This document shows positions 34,593-42,487 of a stretch of 64,000 nucleotides of DNA, piece after piece. The translations under genes and the position numbers were made by a program. Under the pieces are notes generated by a model, which saw only the letters and a list, made by a program, of their open reading frames with translations, made no database searches and had not been told where the DNA came from. Location: NCBI GenBank assembly GCA_963812505.1, contig CAWEVM010000005.1, forward strand, positions 1-64,000, read 5' to 3'. The DNA comes from JAMXLO01 sp963812505 (GTDB taxonomy: Bacteria > Pseudomonadota > Alphaproteobacteria > Acetobacterales > Acetobacteraceae). The stretch's first letter is position 1. Each line of letters opens with the position of its first letter.

Positions 34593-36265
34593 ACGGCCCC
34601 TTGCTCGTCGTGGATGGCGATTCTTTCGCACATCGTGCCTTCCATGCCTTGCCGAAATCGATCCGGCGGACGGGCGACCGTGGCGGTGGCGCTATCGTCG
34701 GCTTCGCGAATATTCTGCTGCGCCTTTACGAAAGCGAGCGACCTCGCGCAGTGCTTGTCGGGTGGGACACGCTCGGTGCGCCGACCTACCGCCAGCGCCT
34801 TTTTCCGGATTATCAGAGCGGTCGACATTTCGACGTAGAGCTCGTCGATCAGCTGAATGTGCTGCCTCGGTTCATCGCGGCGTGCGGATTCGCGAATGCG
34901 AAAGCTTCGGGTTACGAGGCCGACGATTTCCTCGCCGCGGCCACGGCCGAAGAGGAGCTTCGCCACGGCACCGTGCTGGTCGCGAGCGGGGATCGCGATG
35001 CATTTCAGCTCGCCTCCGCCACGACCACCATCCTGCACCCGGTCAAAGGCGGTGAGATGGCGCGCATCGGCCCCGATGAGGTGCGCGAACGCTATGGCAT
35101 AGAGCCGCACCAGGTGCCCGACTTCATCGCTTTGCGTGGCGATCCTTCCGACAAACTCCCGGGCGCCCGCGGAATCGGACCGAAAGGCGCCGCAGTGCTG
35201 CTGCGTAAATACGGCACGCTCGAGCGGATTCTGGCGGAGGGGCGTCTTGGTGCGCAGGCCACAGAGCTCAAGCTTTACAAAAGGATTGCGACCATGGATG
35301 CGATGGCGCCGCTTCCCGCACTCCATGATCAGACGCCAACGTGGAATACCGCGGCCGAGCTTGCGCGGGAGTGGGAGCTTGATCGTCTCGCTCGCCGGCT
35401 CGAGGAGATCACCGCGATGGCGAGCGGATCGGCAGTTACCAGCTCCACTGTCAAATCTGCCCGTCGTCGGCAAACTTCGCAGCAGTTGCTGAAGATCGCT
35501 ACGTTCAACATCAACAATGTAAATCGCCGGCTGGCGAATCTGCTCGGCTGGCTGGAAGGGGCACAGCCCAACGTGGTCTGCCTCCAGGAGCTGAAGTCGA
35601 CTGACGATGCGTTCCCCGCAGCCGCAATCCGCGACGTCGGCTATCTCGCTATCTGGCGAGGCCAGCGCACTTACAATGGCGTGGCAATCCTGACGAACAT
35701 CGGTGAACCGCAGCAGACCCGGGATCGGCTGCCCGGCGATCCGGCCGATGACCAATCCCGGTACATCGAAGCTGCGGTGAAGGGAGTGCTTGTCGCGTCG
35801 ATCTACCTGCCCAATGGCAACCCACAACCTGGCCCCAAATTCGAGTACAAGCTTGCCTGGTTCGAGCGCCTGATTGCGCATGCGCAGAGCCTCTACGCAC
35901 TGAAGGCTCCCGTCGTGCTGGCCGGCGACTTCAATGTCGTACCGACCGATCGCGACATTTATCCGAGCCGGTCCTGGGCGAAGGACGCACTCCTACAGCC
36001 CGAAAGCCGCGCCTGCTTCAGGCGTCTGCTCGATCAGGGTTGGGTCGATGCCGTCCGCTCCTGCCACCCCAATGAGCCAATGTATACGTTCTGGGACTAC
36101 AAGCGCGATCGCTGGCACCGTGACGCGGGGCTCCGCATCGATTTTCTCTTGCTGAACGCGATGGCCGCGGATCGACTTGTCGATGCTGGTGTGGATCGCG
36201 CGCCACGCGGGGAGGAGGGCGCCAGCGATCATGCGCCTGCCTGGGTAACGTTGCGAGCCGAGTGA
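34589..36265 (+). CDS. Fusion of PolA-type 5'-3' exonuclease (flap nuclease) and exonuclease III
   Basis: 558 residues in one clean frame from GTG 34589. Residues 1 to about 275 are a FEN/53EXO domain: LLVVDGDSFAHRAFHAL, the acidic GYEADDFLAAA and VASGDRDAF, and the helix-3-turn-helix in GDPSDKLPGARGIGPKGAA. After a basic linker (about 280-305), residues 306-558 are ExoIII/XthA: KIATFNINNVNRR, VVCLQELKS (metal Glu), LAGDFNVVPTDRDIY, GLRIDFLLL and ASDHAPAWVTL. No polymerase domain. Both active sites look complete, so it may cut at abasic sites and remove the resulting flap in one protein. The overlap with oxyR suggests a peroxide-linked base-excision role (inference). Confidence 0.9.
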   Translation: MNGPLLVVDGDSFAHRAFHALPKSIRRTGDRGGGAIVGFANILLRLYESERPRAVLVGWDTLGAPTYRQRLFPDYQSGRHFDVELVDQLNVLPRFIAACGFANAKASGYEADDFLAAATAEEELRHGTVLVASGDRDAFQLASATTTILHPVKGGEMARIGPDEVRERYGIEPHQVPDFIALRGDPSDKLPGARGIGPKGAAVLLRKYGTLERILAEGRLGAQATELKLYKRIATMDAMAPLPALHDQTPTWNTAAELAREWELDRLARRLEEITAMASGSAVTSSTVKSARRRQTSQQLLKIATFNINNVNRRLANLLGWLEGAQPNVVCLQELKSTDDAFPAAAIRDVGYLAIWRGQRTYNGVAILTNIGEPQQTRDRLPGDPADDQSRYIEAAVKGVLVASIYLPNGNPQPGPKFEYKLAWFERLIAHAQSLYALKAPVVLAGDFNVVPTDRDIYPSRSWAKDALLQPESRACFRRLLDQGWVDAVRSCHPNEPMYTFWDYKRDRWHRDAGLRIDFLLLNAMAADRLVDAGVDRAPRGEEGASDHAPAWVTLRAE

Positions 36266-36277
36266 AGAACCTGCGGT

Positions 36278-36970
36278 CTACCCGGCGATCACCCGGTCGA
36301 TCCAGTCCACCAGTACGTCAAACATATATGCCTTGACCTGTTCGTCCGTGTGTCCGCTGCGTGCGCGGACGTGGAATGAATGGTCCGCGTCGGGAAGCAC
36401 TGTTATGGTCGCTCGATCTCCGAGATCCGCGACGATCTGCTTTATGAGATCTGGTTGCGCGAGCGCGTCGCGATCGCCCTGGAGGAAAAGCATAGGGATT
36501 TGGACTTCGGACAGATGCCGCGCCCGAAGGACGGAGGGCTTGCCTGCGGGATGCAGTGGGAAACCGAAAAAGGCGATGCCGCGCACGTTTGGCAACGGAG
36601 ACTTTGCCTGGGCCTGCGATGTCATGCGGCCACCGAACGACTTGCCGCCTGCGAAGAGAGCGAGGTCTGGCAGGCGCACGTTGGCTTCGTTGACGGCGGC
36701 GCGGACTGTCGCCTGTGCAAGCCCCGGTCCATCCGGTCGGCGCGAGCCGGCTTCCATGTAGGGGAATTGATACCGCAGCGTGCCGATACCGCGCTCAGAC
36801 AAGCCTGCGGCGGCTGCAATCATGAAGGGATGTGTCATACCGGCGCCCGCGCCGTGTGCCAGCACGAGGCACGCTCTGGCCCGATCCGGCAATAGCAAGA
36901 GGCCGGAGACGACCCGGGTCTGGCTGACCTGGATAGTGAGACTCTGCGGCGCGTGGGGTTCAGCTTCCAT
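36278..36970 (-). CDS. Alpha/beta hydrolase (KANL3/Tex30-like)
   Basis: 230 residues from ATG 36970. Strand CLVLAHGAGAGMTHPFM is the oxyanion region; the nucleophile elbow is GGKSFGGRM with Ser; the acid is in QGDRDALAQP and the catalytic His in LPDADHSFHVRA. The family contains hydrolases of unassigned substrate. Convergent with the nuclease fusion. The longer frame to 37168 is not supported. Confidence 0.83.
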   Translation of the reverse strand: MEAEPHAPQSLTIQVSQTRVVSGLLLLPDRARACLVLAHGAGAGMTHPFMIAAAAGLSERGIGTLRYQFPYMEAGSRRPDGPGLAQATVRAAVNEANVRLPDLALFAGGKSFGGRMTSQAQAKSPLPNVRGIAFFGFPLHPAGKPSVLRARHLSEVQIPMLFLQGDRDALAQPDLIKQIVADLGDRATITVLPDADHSFHVRARSGHTDEQVKAYMFDVLVDWIDRVIAG

Positions 36971-37076
36971 GTTCGTGCAGGGATGTCGGGGCGGATGAAT
37001 ATTATCGTCGAAGCGCTGTCCTAGGCGCAACGCCGCGCGGCTTCCGCTGACTGTGCGAGGTCGGCAGGATGTCACC

Positions 37077-37430
37077 ATGTCCAGAGACCTCGGGTCCGCG
37101 AACCGCAAGCGAGGCAAGGCAAAGCGGCAGCCTCCGATCGCGGTCAGGAGGCTGCTGCCGCTCGCCATGGCGACTCTCGTCTTCTCGGTGTTCCTGGTAC
37201 TTGATCCGGCGGGGGTGGCACGACTGATCTGGCTATGCCTGACAGGGCGGTTGGGAACATTCCTTCAGATCGCGACGCTTGCAGGTCTAGGTGCGTTGCT
37301 GGCCACAACGCTCTGGGTATTCCAGTTGATGCCCTCGAAGTGGACCCGCAGCCGGCGGAAGCCTGTTGGCAATCGGGTGAGACGCGTCAGCAAGGCTGCG
37401 GTTTCCAGGAAGCGCGGCAAAAGCCGCTGA
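37077..37430 (+). CDS. Small basic membrane protein
   Basis: 117 residues from ATG 37077 (AGGATG upstream). A basic N-terminus (RKRGKAKRQPPIAVRR) is followed by two hydrophobic segments (LAMATLVFSVFLVL and TFLQIATLAGLGALLATTLW), and the tail is again very basic (SRRKPVGNRVRRVSKAAVSRK). I do not recognise the family. It precedes the symporter by 90 bases in the same direction. Confidence 0.55.
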   Translation: MSRDLGSANRKRGKAKRQPPIAVRRLLPLAMATLVFSVFLVLDPAGVARLIWLCLTGRLGTFLQIATLAGLGALLATTLWVFQLMPSKWTRSRRKPVGNRVRRVSKAAVSRKRGKSR

Positions 37431-37520
37431 CGCACGTTTTAACAGTTTGGTTACGGTCTACCCGGCAGGAATATGGCCGCGGTGATGGCCGGTTATCTCA
37501 GCGCCCACGCAAAGGACAGG

Positions 37521-38768
37521 ATGTCAATGTGGCGTCGCTCGAATTTGCCCTTGCAGATGCTGGGTGGACTGGTGCTTGGGCTGATTGTCGGCGTCGAGTG
37601 GCCGTCGGTCGGAAAGGCGTTGCAGCCGATCGGCACAGCGTTCATCCAGGCGATCCAGATGATCGTCATTCCGCTTATCTTCTCGGCGGTTTCACTCGGC
37701 GTTTATCGTATGGGCGAGAATGCGCGCCAGCTCGGGCGCGTTGCCATCGTCGCCTTCGGCTGGTTCTACATCGCCACACTGTTTGCCGTTCTTGTCGCGC
37801 TCGGGTTGAACGGTCTGTTCCATCCAGGTCGCGGAGCGAACCTGATCGCCACTGGCAGCGTAAGTCCCAACCTCGCTTTATCGGTTGACTGGACGAAATA
37901 TCTGCTCGACCTCATTCCGACGAATATCGTCGCCGCCATGGCGGCGCAACGCGTGTTGCCGACCTTGGTGTTCGCAGTTCTCTTCGGTCTCGGTCTTGCG
38001 CGCATTGGCGGCGCCACCGCCCGACCAATGGTCGTGCTGATGGAAGCGGTCCTGGCGACGATGTTCCGCGTTACCGGCTGGATCATCGCACTTTCGCCTC
38101 TGGCAATCTTCGCCATCATGGCCTGGCTGTTCGCTACGCAGGGAATGGCGTCCATCCTCGCGCTCACCAGGCTGATCGGATTGATGTACCTTGGGCTGCT
38201 GATCATGGTGCTGTGCTGCTGGCTGGTGTTGGCACTGATGCGCGAAAATCCGTTCGCCATTACCCGGGGTGTGCTGGAGCCCGTGCTGCTGGCCTTCACC
38301 ACCCGTTCCTCCGAGGTCACGTTGCCGGTGCATATGGAGGCGCTGGAGAAGATGGGCGTTCCCAACAAGGTCGTCGCGCTGGTTCTGCCACTCGGGTACA
38401 GTTTCAACCTCGATGGCAGCACGCTGTATGTCACATTGGCGGTCACCTTCCTCGCGGAGGCTTACCACGTACAACTGACCTGGTCCGCGGAGCTGACAAT
38501 TCTCGTCACCGCGATGATTGCCAGCAAAGGGATCGCGAACATTCCCTCCGGTGGACTCGTTGCGTTGGCCACAGTGCTGACGGCGATAGGTCTGCCGGTC
38601 GAGGCGATCGCCATCATAGCCGGCGTCGATGCGTTCATGGACATGGGCCGCACCGCGGTGAACGTGTTCGGAAATACGCTGGCGGTGAAACTGGTGCAGC
38701 AGTTCGGCGGATTTGATCTGGCGAAGAGCGATCTACCGGCAGAAGTGCTCGCGGTGCGGGTCAGTTAG
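37521..38768 (+). CDS. Dicarboxylate/amino-acid:cation symporter (DAACS family)
   Basis: 415 residues with eight membrane segments and two re-entrant loops, as in GltP/DctA. Signature motifs: AFTTRSSEVTLP (HP1), GYSFNLDGSTLY (TM7), IPSGGLVALA (HP2) and GVDAFMDMGRTAVNVFGN (TM8, substrate Asp and Arg/Asn). Takes up C4-dicarboxylates or acidic amino acids with protons or sodium. AAAGGA lies 5 bases before ATG 37521; an upstream ATG at 37473 has worse spacing. The 3' end overlaps the convergent phosphoesterase by 8 bases. Confidence 0.9.
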   Translation: MSMWRRSNLPLQMLGGLVLGLIVGVEWPSVGKALQPIGTAFIQAIQMIVIPLIFSAVSLGVYRMGENARQLGRVAIVAFGWFYIATLFAVLVALGLNGLFHPGRGANLIATGSVSPNLALSVDWTKYLLDLIPTNIVAAMAAQRVLPTLVFAVLFGLGLARIGGATARPMVVLMEAVLATMFRVTGWIIALSPLAIFAIMAWLFATQGMASILALTRLIGLMYLGLLIMVLCCWLVLALMRENPFAITRGVLEPVLLAFTTRSSEVTLPVHMEALEKMGVPNKVVALVLPLGYSFNLDGSTLYVTLAVTFLAEAYHVQLTWSAELTILVTAMIASKGIANIPSGGLVALATVLTAIGLPVEAIAIIAGVDAFMDMGRTAVNVFGNTLAVKLVQQFGGFDLAKSDLPAEVLAVRVS

Positions 38769-39738
38769 GGCCGGGCATGGAAGCGGCCCTCCTGAGGCGA
38801 TGGAGCGTGATTTCGGGCGGGCAATTGAAGCGAACGGGAACGCCACACGATCCAATCCCGACAGACGTATATCCAGCCATCCCCTGGTAGTTCCATGGCC
38901 CTCTGCCCATCTGCCGTGGCAGAACAGATTGGAGGATGATCGGCGTCCCTCCGGGCAGGCAGATCTGCCCGCCATGCGTGTGTCCTGCCAACAGCAGATC
39001 GAACCCGGCATGCGACGCCTTTCTGTAGGTTTCCGGGGTGTGCGATAGCAGAATTGAGAAGGTATCCTGGGGCATGGCGGCGGCGACTTTTTCAATGTTG
39101 TCGACGCGGTAGTAGTGCGCGTCGTCGATGCCGGCCAGGAAGATCTGGCGGCCATCGCGTTCTATGACGACGTGCTCGTTCAACAGCATTCGGATGCTCA
39201 TACGTTCGAGATCCGGCACCATCATGATCGTGTCGTGGTTTCCGAGGACGCCATATATGGCGCCCGTGAGGACCTCCCGCAGACGCAGCATTTCCCGGAG
39301 AGTGGAGTGGAATTCGCCATAGGTCCGTCCGCGATAGTCTCCGGTCAGAACGCAAAGGTCATATTGCAGGCCACTGACCAGTCTCGCCGCCTCGGTCAAC
39401 GCATCAGCGCTCATGTCGGCGTGGAGATCGCTGATGTGCAGGATCGTGAAACCATCGAATTGAGGCGGCAGCCGTTCCGAGAACACCTCGTTGTTGCGAA
39501 GCCTCACCTTGGCGGCGTTGGAACGCCCACGCCAATACGTCCCCGACAGGCGAAGGACCATTTCGATCATGGCGCGAGAAATCGGCAGGTTCTCGATATG
39601 GAAGAAGGTCAAGCCTCGGCTGACGGCCCGCGCTTCATGTCTCTTCTCTTTGCTGAGCCGCCGACGAGCAAGGACATGACCCAGGCGGCTTTCCAGCTTC
39701 TGGGTGATCTCATCGACACTCAAATCTTCGGAATTCAT
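38761..39738 (-). CDS. Metallophosphoesterase (YkuE-like)
   Basis: 325 residues. Calcineurin-like metal motifs in order: LHISDLHAD, VLTGDYRGR, GVLGNHDTIM, LLSHTPETY and LLAGHTHGGQ. The N-terminal 95 residues are helical and basic (ARRRLSKEKRHEARAVSRG) and not part of the catalytic fold. No clear signal peptide. The substrate is unknown; YkuE relatives act on UDP-sugar lipids or other phosphodiesters. Confidence 0.87.
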   Translation of the reverse strand: MNSEDLSVDEITQKLESRLGHVLARRRLSKEKRHEARAVSRGLTFFHIENLPISRAMIEMVLRLSGTYWRGRSNAAKVRLRNNEVFSERLPPQFDGFTILHISDLHADMSADALTEAARLVSGLQYDLCVLTGDYRGRTYGEFHSTLREMLRLREVLTGAIYGVLGNHDTIMMVPDLERMSIRMLLNEHVVIERDGRQIFLAGIDDAHYYRVDNIEKVAAAMPQDTFSILLSHTPETYRKASHAGFDLLLAGHTHGGQICLPGGTPIILQSVLPRQMGRGPWNYQGMAGYTSVGIGSCGVPVRFNCPPEITLHRLRRAASMPGPN

Positions 39739-39747
39739 ATTCGGAGT

Positions 39748-40780
39748 CTAGACGAAATGCGGACGCACCTTCTCGCACAGAAGTTGCAGCGATCGCATCA
39801 TCATTTGCCACGGGATGTTGCTCCCGAAATTGAGCTCGGCGAGAATCCCGTCTATTCCCAGTTCATCGCGCAGTTGCAGCAGCCGATCTGTGACCCGCTC
39901 CGGGCTGCCTACCACGACCTTGTCCCGCAGCACCTCGTCGTAGGTGATCGTGCGCACTGTCTCCAGCTCTGCACGTCGGCGACTGTTCGGCGAGCCTTCC
40001 AACCGCGTGGTCAATGACCTGTATCCCAGCATCACGCTCGGCTCGGCTTCCTCCCGCGCCTGCGCATCGGTGTCGGCGAGATGCAATGACAGACGCAGAT
40101 ACACCTCGCCCTTCCCCGGATGACCGGCCGCAGCGTAGGCGTCGCGATAGGCCTTGAGATCCGGCGCAAGCCCAGACAGCGAGCCGCTGCGCACGGCGAC
40201 GAACAGCGGATAACCGAGCGCGCCGAGTACGGGAAAAGTGTCCTCGCTGGCGCCGGCGATGCGGATCGGCGGGTGCGGTCGCTGATATGGCCGCGGCACC
40301 GCACGCGCTTCGTCGAAGCTGTAGAACTGGCCTTGAAATGAAAAGCTCGGCTGTGTCCAGGCGACCTTGAGGATGTCCAGCGTCTCGTAGAACCGTTCGC
40401 GGCTCTCGCTGTAGGGCACGCCGTAGGCGGCATAGCCCCGCACGTTACCGCTGCGCCCGGCCCCCAGCAGGAGACGACCATGGCTGATCTGGTCGATGGT
40501 TGCAGTCTCTTCGGCGAGGCGCAGCGGATGGCACAGCGGCAGCACCTGAACCGCGGTGCCGATCTTGATCCGAGTGGTGCGTGTGGCGATCGCGGCGGCG
40601 ACAGTCAGTGGCGCACTCAGCACCGACCGCGTCGCCTGTTGGTGGATTTCGGCGAGCCAGATCGCGTCGAGCCCCCACCGTTCGGCATCAGCCACCTGCT
40701 CCAGCGCCTGCGCGAACGCGTCGGCGTCCGACTGCTGAGCCTCCTGCCGGTGGAATTCGTGGTACCAGCCAAACTCCATG
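39748..40780 (-). CDS. LLM-class flavin-dependent monooxygenase
   Basis: 344 residues, bacterial-luciferase TIM barrel: WYHEFHRQEAQ near the start, GLDAIWLAEIHQQATRSVLS, IKIGTAVQVLPLCHPLRLAE, GRLLLGAGRSG and IRIAGASEDTFP. Uses reduced FMN to oxidise an unknown substrate. ATG 40780 was chosen because the family N-terminus begins there. Divergent from a second LLM gene across 74 bases, so both share a regulatory region. Confidence 0.88.
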
Positions 40781-40854
40781 GAGCCAGGGTGGCATTTGGA
40801 GGGCGCCGATGCAACGCGTAACCTCGGACGTCGAGGGCGACGGGAGGACTGCGG

Positions 40855-41898
40855 ATGCGGTTCGGATTGTTCGGCAGCGCCGCGGCGCGCCGTGGCGGTG
40901 GCGAGTTCGACAGTGCCGAGGGGTTTCGCGACTTCATCGAGTACAACGTCGAGGCGGAGGCGCTGGGCTTTCACGGCACCTTCGTCGTGGAGCATCATTT
41001 CACCGGCTTCGGTCAGGTCTCAGCTACGCTGAACCTGCTGACCTGGCTCGGTGCGCGCACCCGGCGGCTGCGACTTGGGACGGCGGTGATCGTGCTGCCC
41101 TGGCACAATCCCGTTCTGCTTGCCGAGCAGGCCGCGACGCTGGACCTGCTATCTGGCGGACGGTTGGATTTCGGTATCGGCAAGGGCTACCGCTACAACG
41201 AATTTTCCGGGTTCAACATGCCAATGGAGGAGGCCGATGCGCGCTTCAATGAATCGCTCGAGGTGCTGCTGAAGGCGTGGACCTCTGCTGAGCGCTTCTC
41301 GCATCATGGCAAATACTGGCGGTTCGACGACATCGTGGTCGAACCTCCGTCGGCGCAAAAGCCGCATCCGCAGATCTGGATGGGCGCGGGCAGCGAGCGC
41401 TCAATCCGCAACGTCGCCGAGCGCGGGTTCAATCTTCTGCTCGGGCAGTATGCATCACCGGACGATGTGGCGCAGAGCATTGCCTGGTTCCGCTCGGCGG
41501 TCGAGGCGAGCGGACGGCGTTATGATCCGATGCAGATCGGCGTGACGCGTGCGTTCTTCGTCACCGACAGCGTCGAGGAGCGCAACGAGGCGCTGGAGCG
41601 CAGGCTGCAGAACCGGATGCGCCAGTTGAAACTCGCCACGCGACCGGACGGCACGGTTCACGGCGGCCCCGACCGCGCGACCGGCGATCCGCAGGCGGTC
41701 AACGTCAACAGCGCGATCTACGGTAATCCGGACGAAATCGCCCGCAGGCTGCAAGCGCTGCGGCAGGTCGGTGTTGGTTATGTGCTGGTCAATGGCGGGG
41801 GTTCGGGCGGCGGCGAGCGCGGGCGCCAGAGCATGCGCCGTTTTGCCCGCGAGGTGATGCCGCTGTTTGCTGATCCTGAGGTGCAGGCGGCAAATTAG
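40855..41898 (+). CDS. LLM-class flavin-dependent monooxygenase
   Basis: 347 residues, same superfamily as its divergent neighbour but clearly a different subgroup: MRFGLFGSAAARRGG, GFHGTFVVEHHFTGFGQVSA, LRLGTAVIVLPWHNPVLLAE, GRLDFGIGKGYR and IWMGAGSERSIRNVAE. Contains the long insertion seen in luciferase alpha-type enzymes. A reductase to supply FMNH2 is not adjacent. A T-rich stretch follows the stop. Confidence 0.88.
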   Translation: MRFGLFGSAAARRGGGEFDSAEGFRDFIEYNVEAEALGFHGTFVVEHHFTGFGQVSATLNLLTWLGARTRRLRLGTAVIVLPWHNPVLLAEQAATLDLLSGGRLDFGIGKGYRYNEFSGFNMPMEEADARFNESLEVLLKAWTSAERFSHHGKYWRFDDIVVEPPSAQKPHPQIWMGAGSERSIRNVAERGFNLLLGQYASPDDVAQSIAWFRSAVEASGRRYDPMQIGVTRAFFVTDSVEERNEALERRLQNRMRQLKLATRPDGTVHGGPDRATGDPQAVNVNSAIYGNPDEIARRLQALRQVGVGYVLVNGGGSGGGERGRQSMRRFAREVMPLFADPEVQAAN

Positions 41899-41920
41899 GA
41901 AGGAAGACCGACCGTCATTG

Positions 41921-42205
41921 TCATTCAAGTTTTTGTTTTTCCGGCTGGTCCGCCGCGGCCAACGATGCGGCGTGTTTGGCCAGACGTTCGTAGCCCTGCG
42001 CGATGGTCAGTTTTATGCGCTTCGCTTCCTGATCCTGCGTAGTCTCCGCCTGAGACCATGCGTCCGCAGCTTTCATCAGCCAGTAAGCAGTCGTCAATGT
42101 GGGAGCCATTCCAAACGCATACTTTGATAATTGCGATTCTGTCCAGGTGTTGTGGATGATCCGTCGCTCAACAAACTGCGCGTTGCCTGATTCTCGCCCC
42201 GCCAT
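41921..42205 (-). CDS. Small helical hypothetical protein
   Basis: 94 residues from ATG 42205. The segment DAWSQAETTQDQEAKRIKLT then IAQGYERLAKHAASLA resembles a common small alphaproteobacterial protein with a YERLAKRA ending whose function is unknown. No signal peptide or Cys. Convergent with the LLM gene. The longer frame to 42307 is possible. Confidence 0.6.
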   Translation of the reverse strand: MAGRESGNAQFVERRIIHNTWTESQLSKYAFGMAPTLTTAYWLMKAADAWSQAETTQDQEAKRIKLTIAQGYERLAKHAASLAAADQPEKQKLE

Positions 42206-42487
42206 GATGCGAGACTGGCGCCGTGCAATACAGCTTCCCTTGTCGGCGCGCGTGCCGATGCTCGACCGAGCGTCATGCCGATGGCCTATGCACATGGGTG
42301 GTCGCATCTGCCCCTCGCAGGAAACAGACGGTCCATCTCTGGTACGAAGAGCGACGTTCGTGCGCCCGTTGCGATTGAAACCAGATCAAGCCTCCGCCAC
42401 TCAGTGGCGTCGCGCTCGAGCACTGCCTCCACGTCAGCACTAGAGCTGATATAGGCGTGCCCGCGCCGTGTGTCGAGGAACACATCG

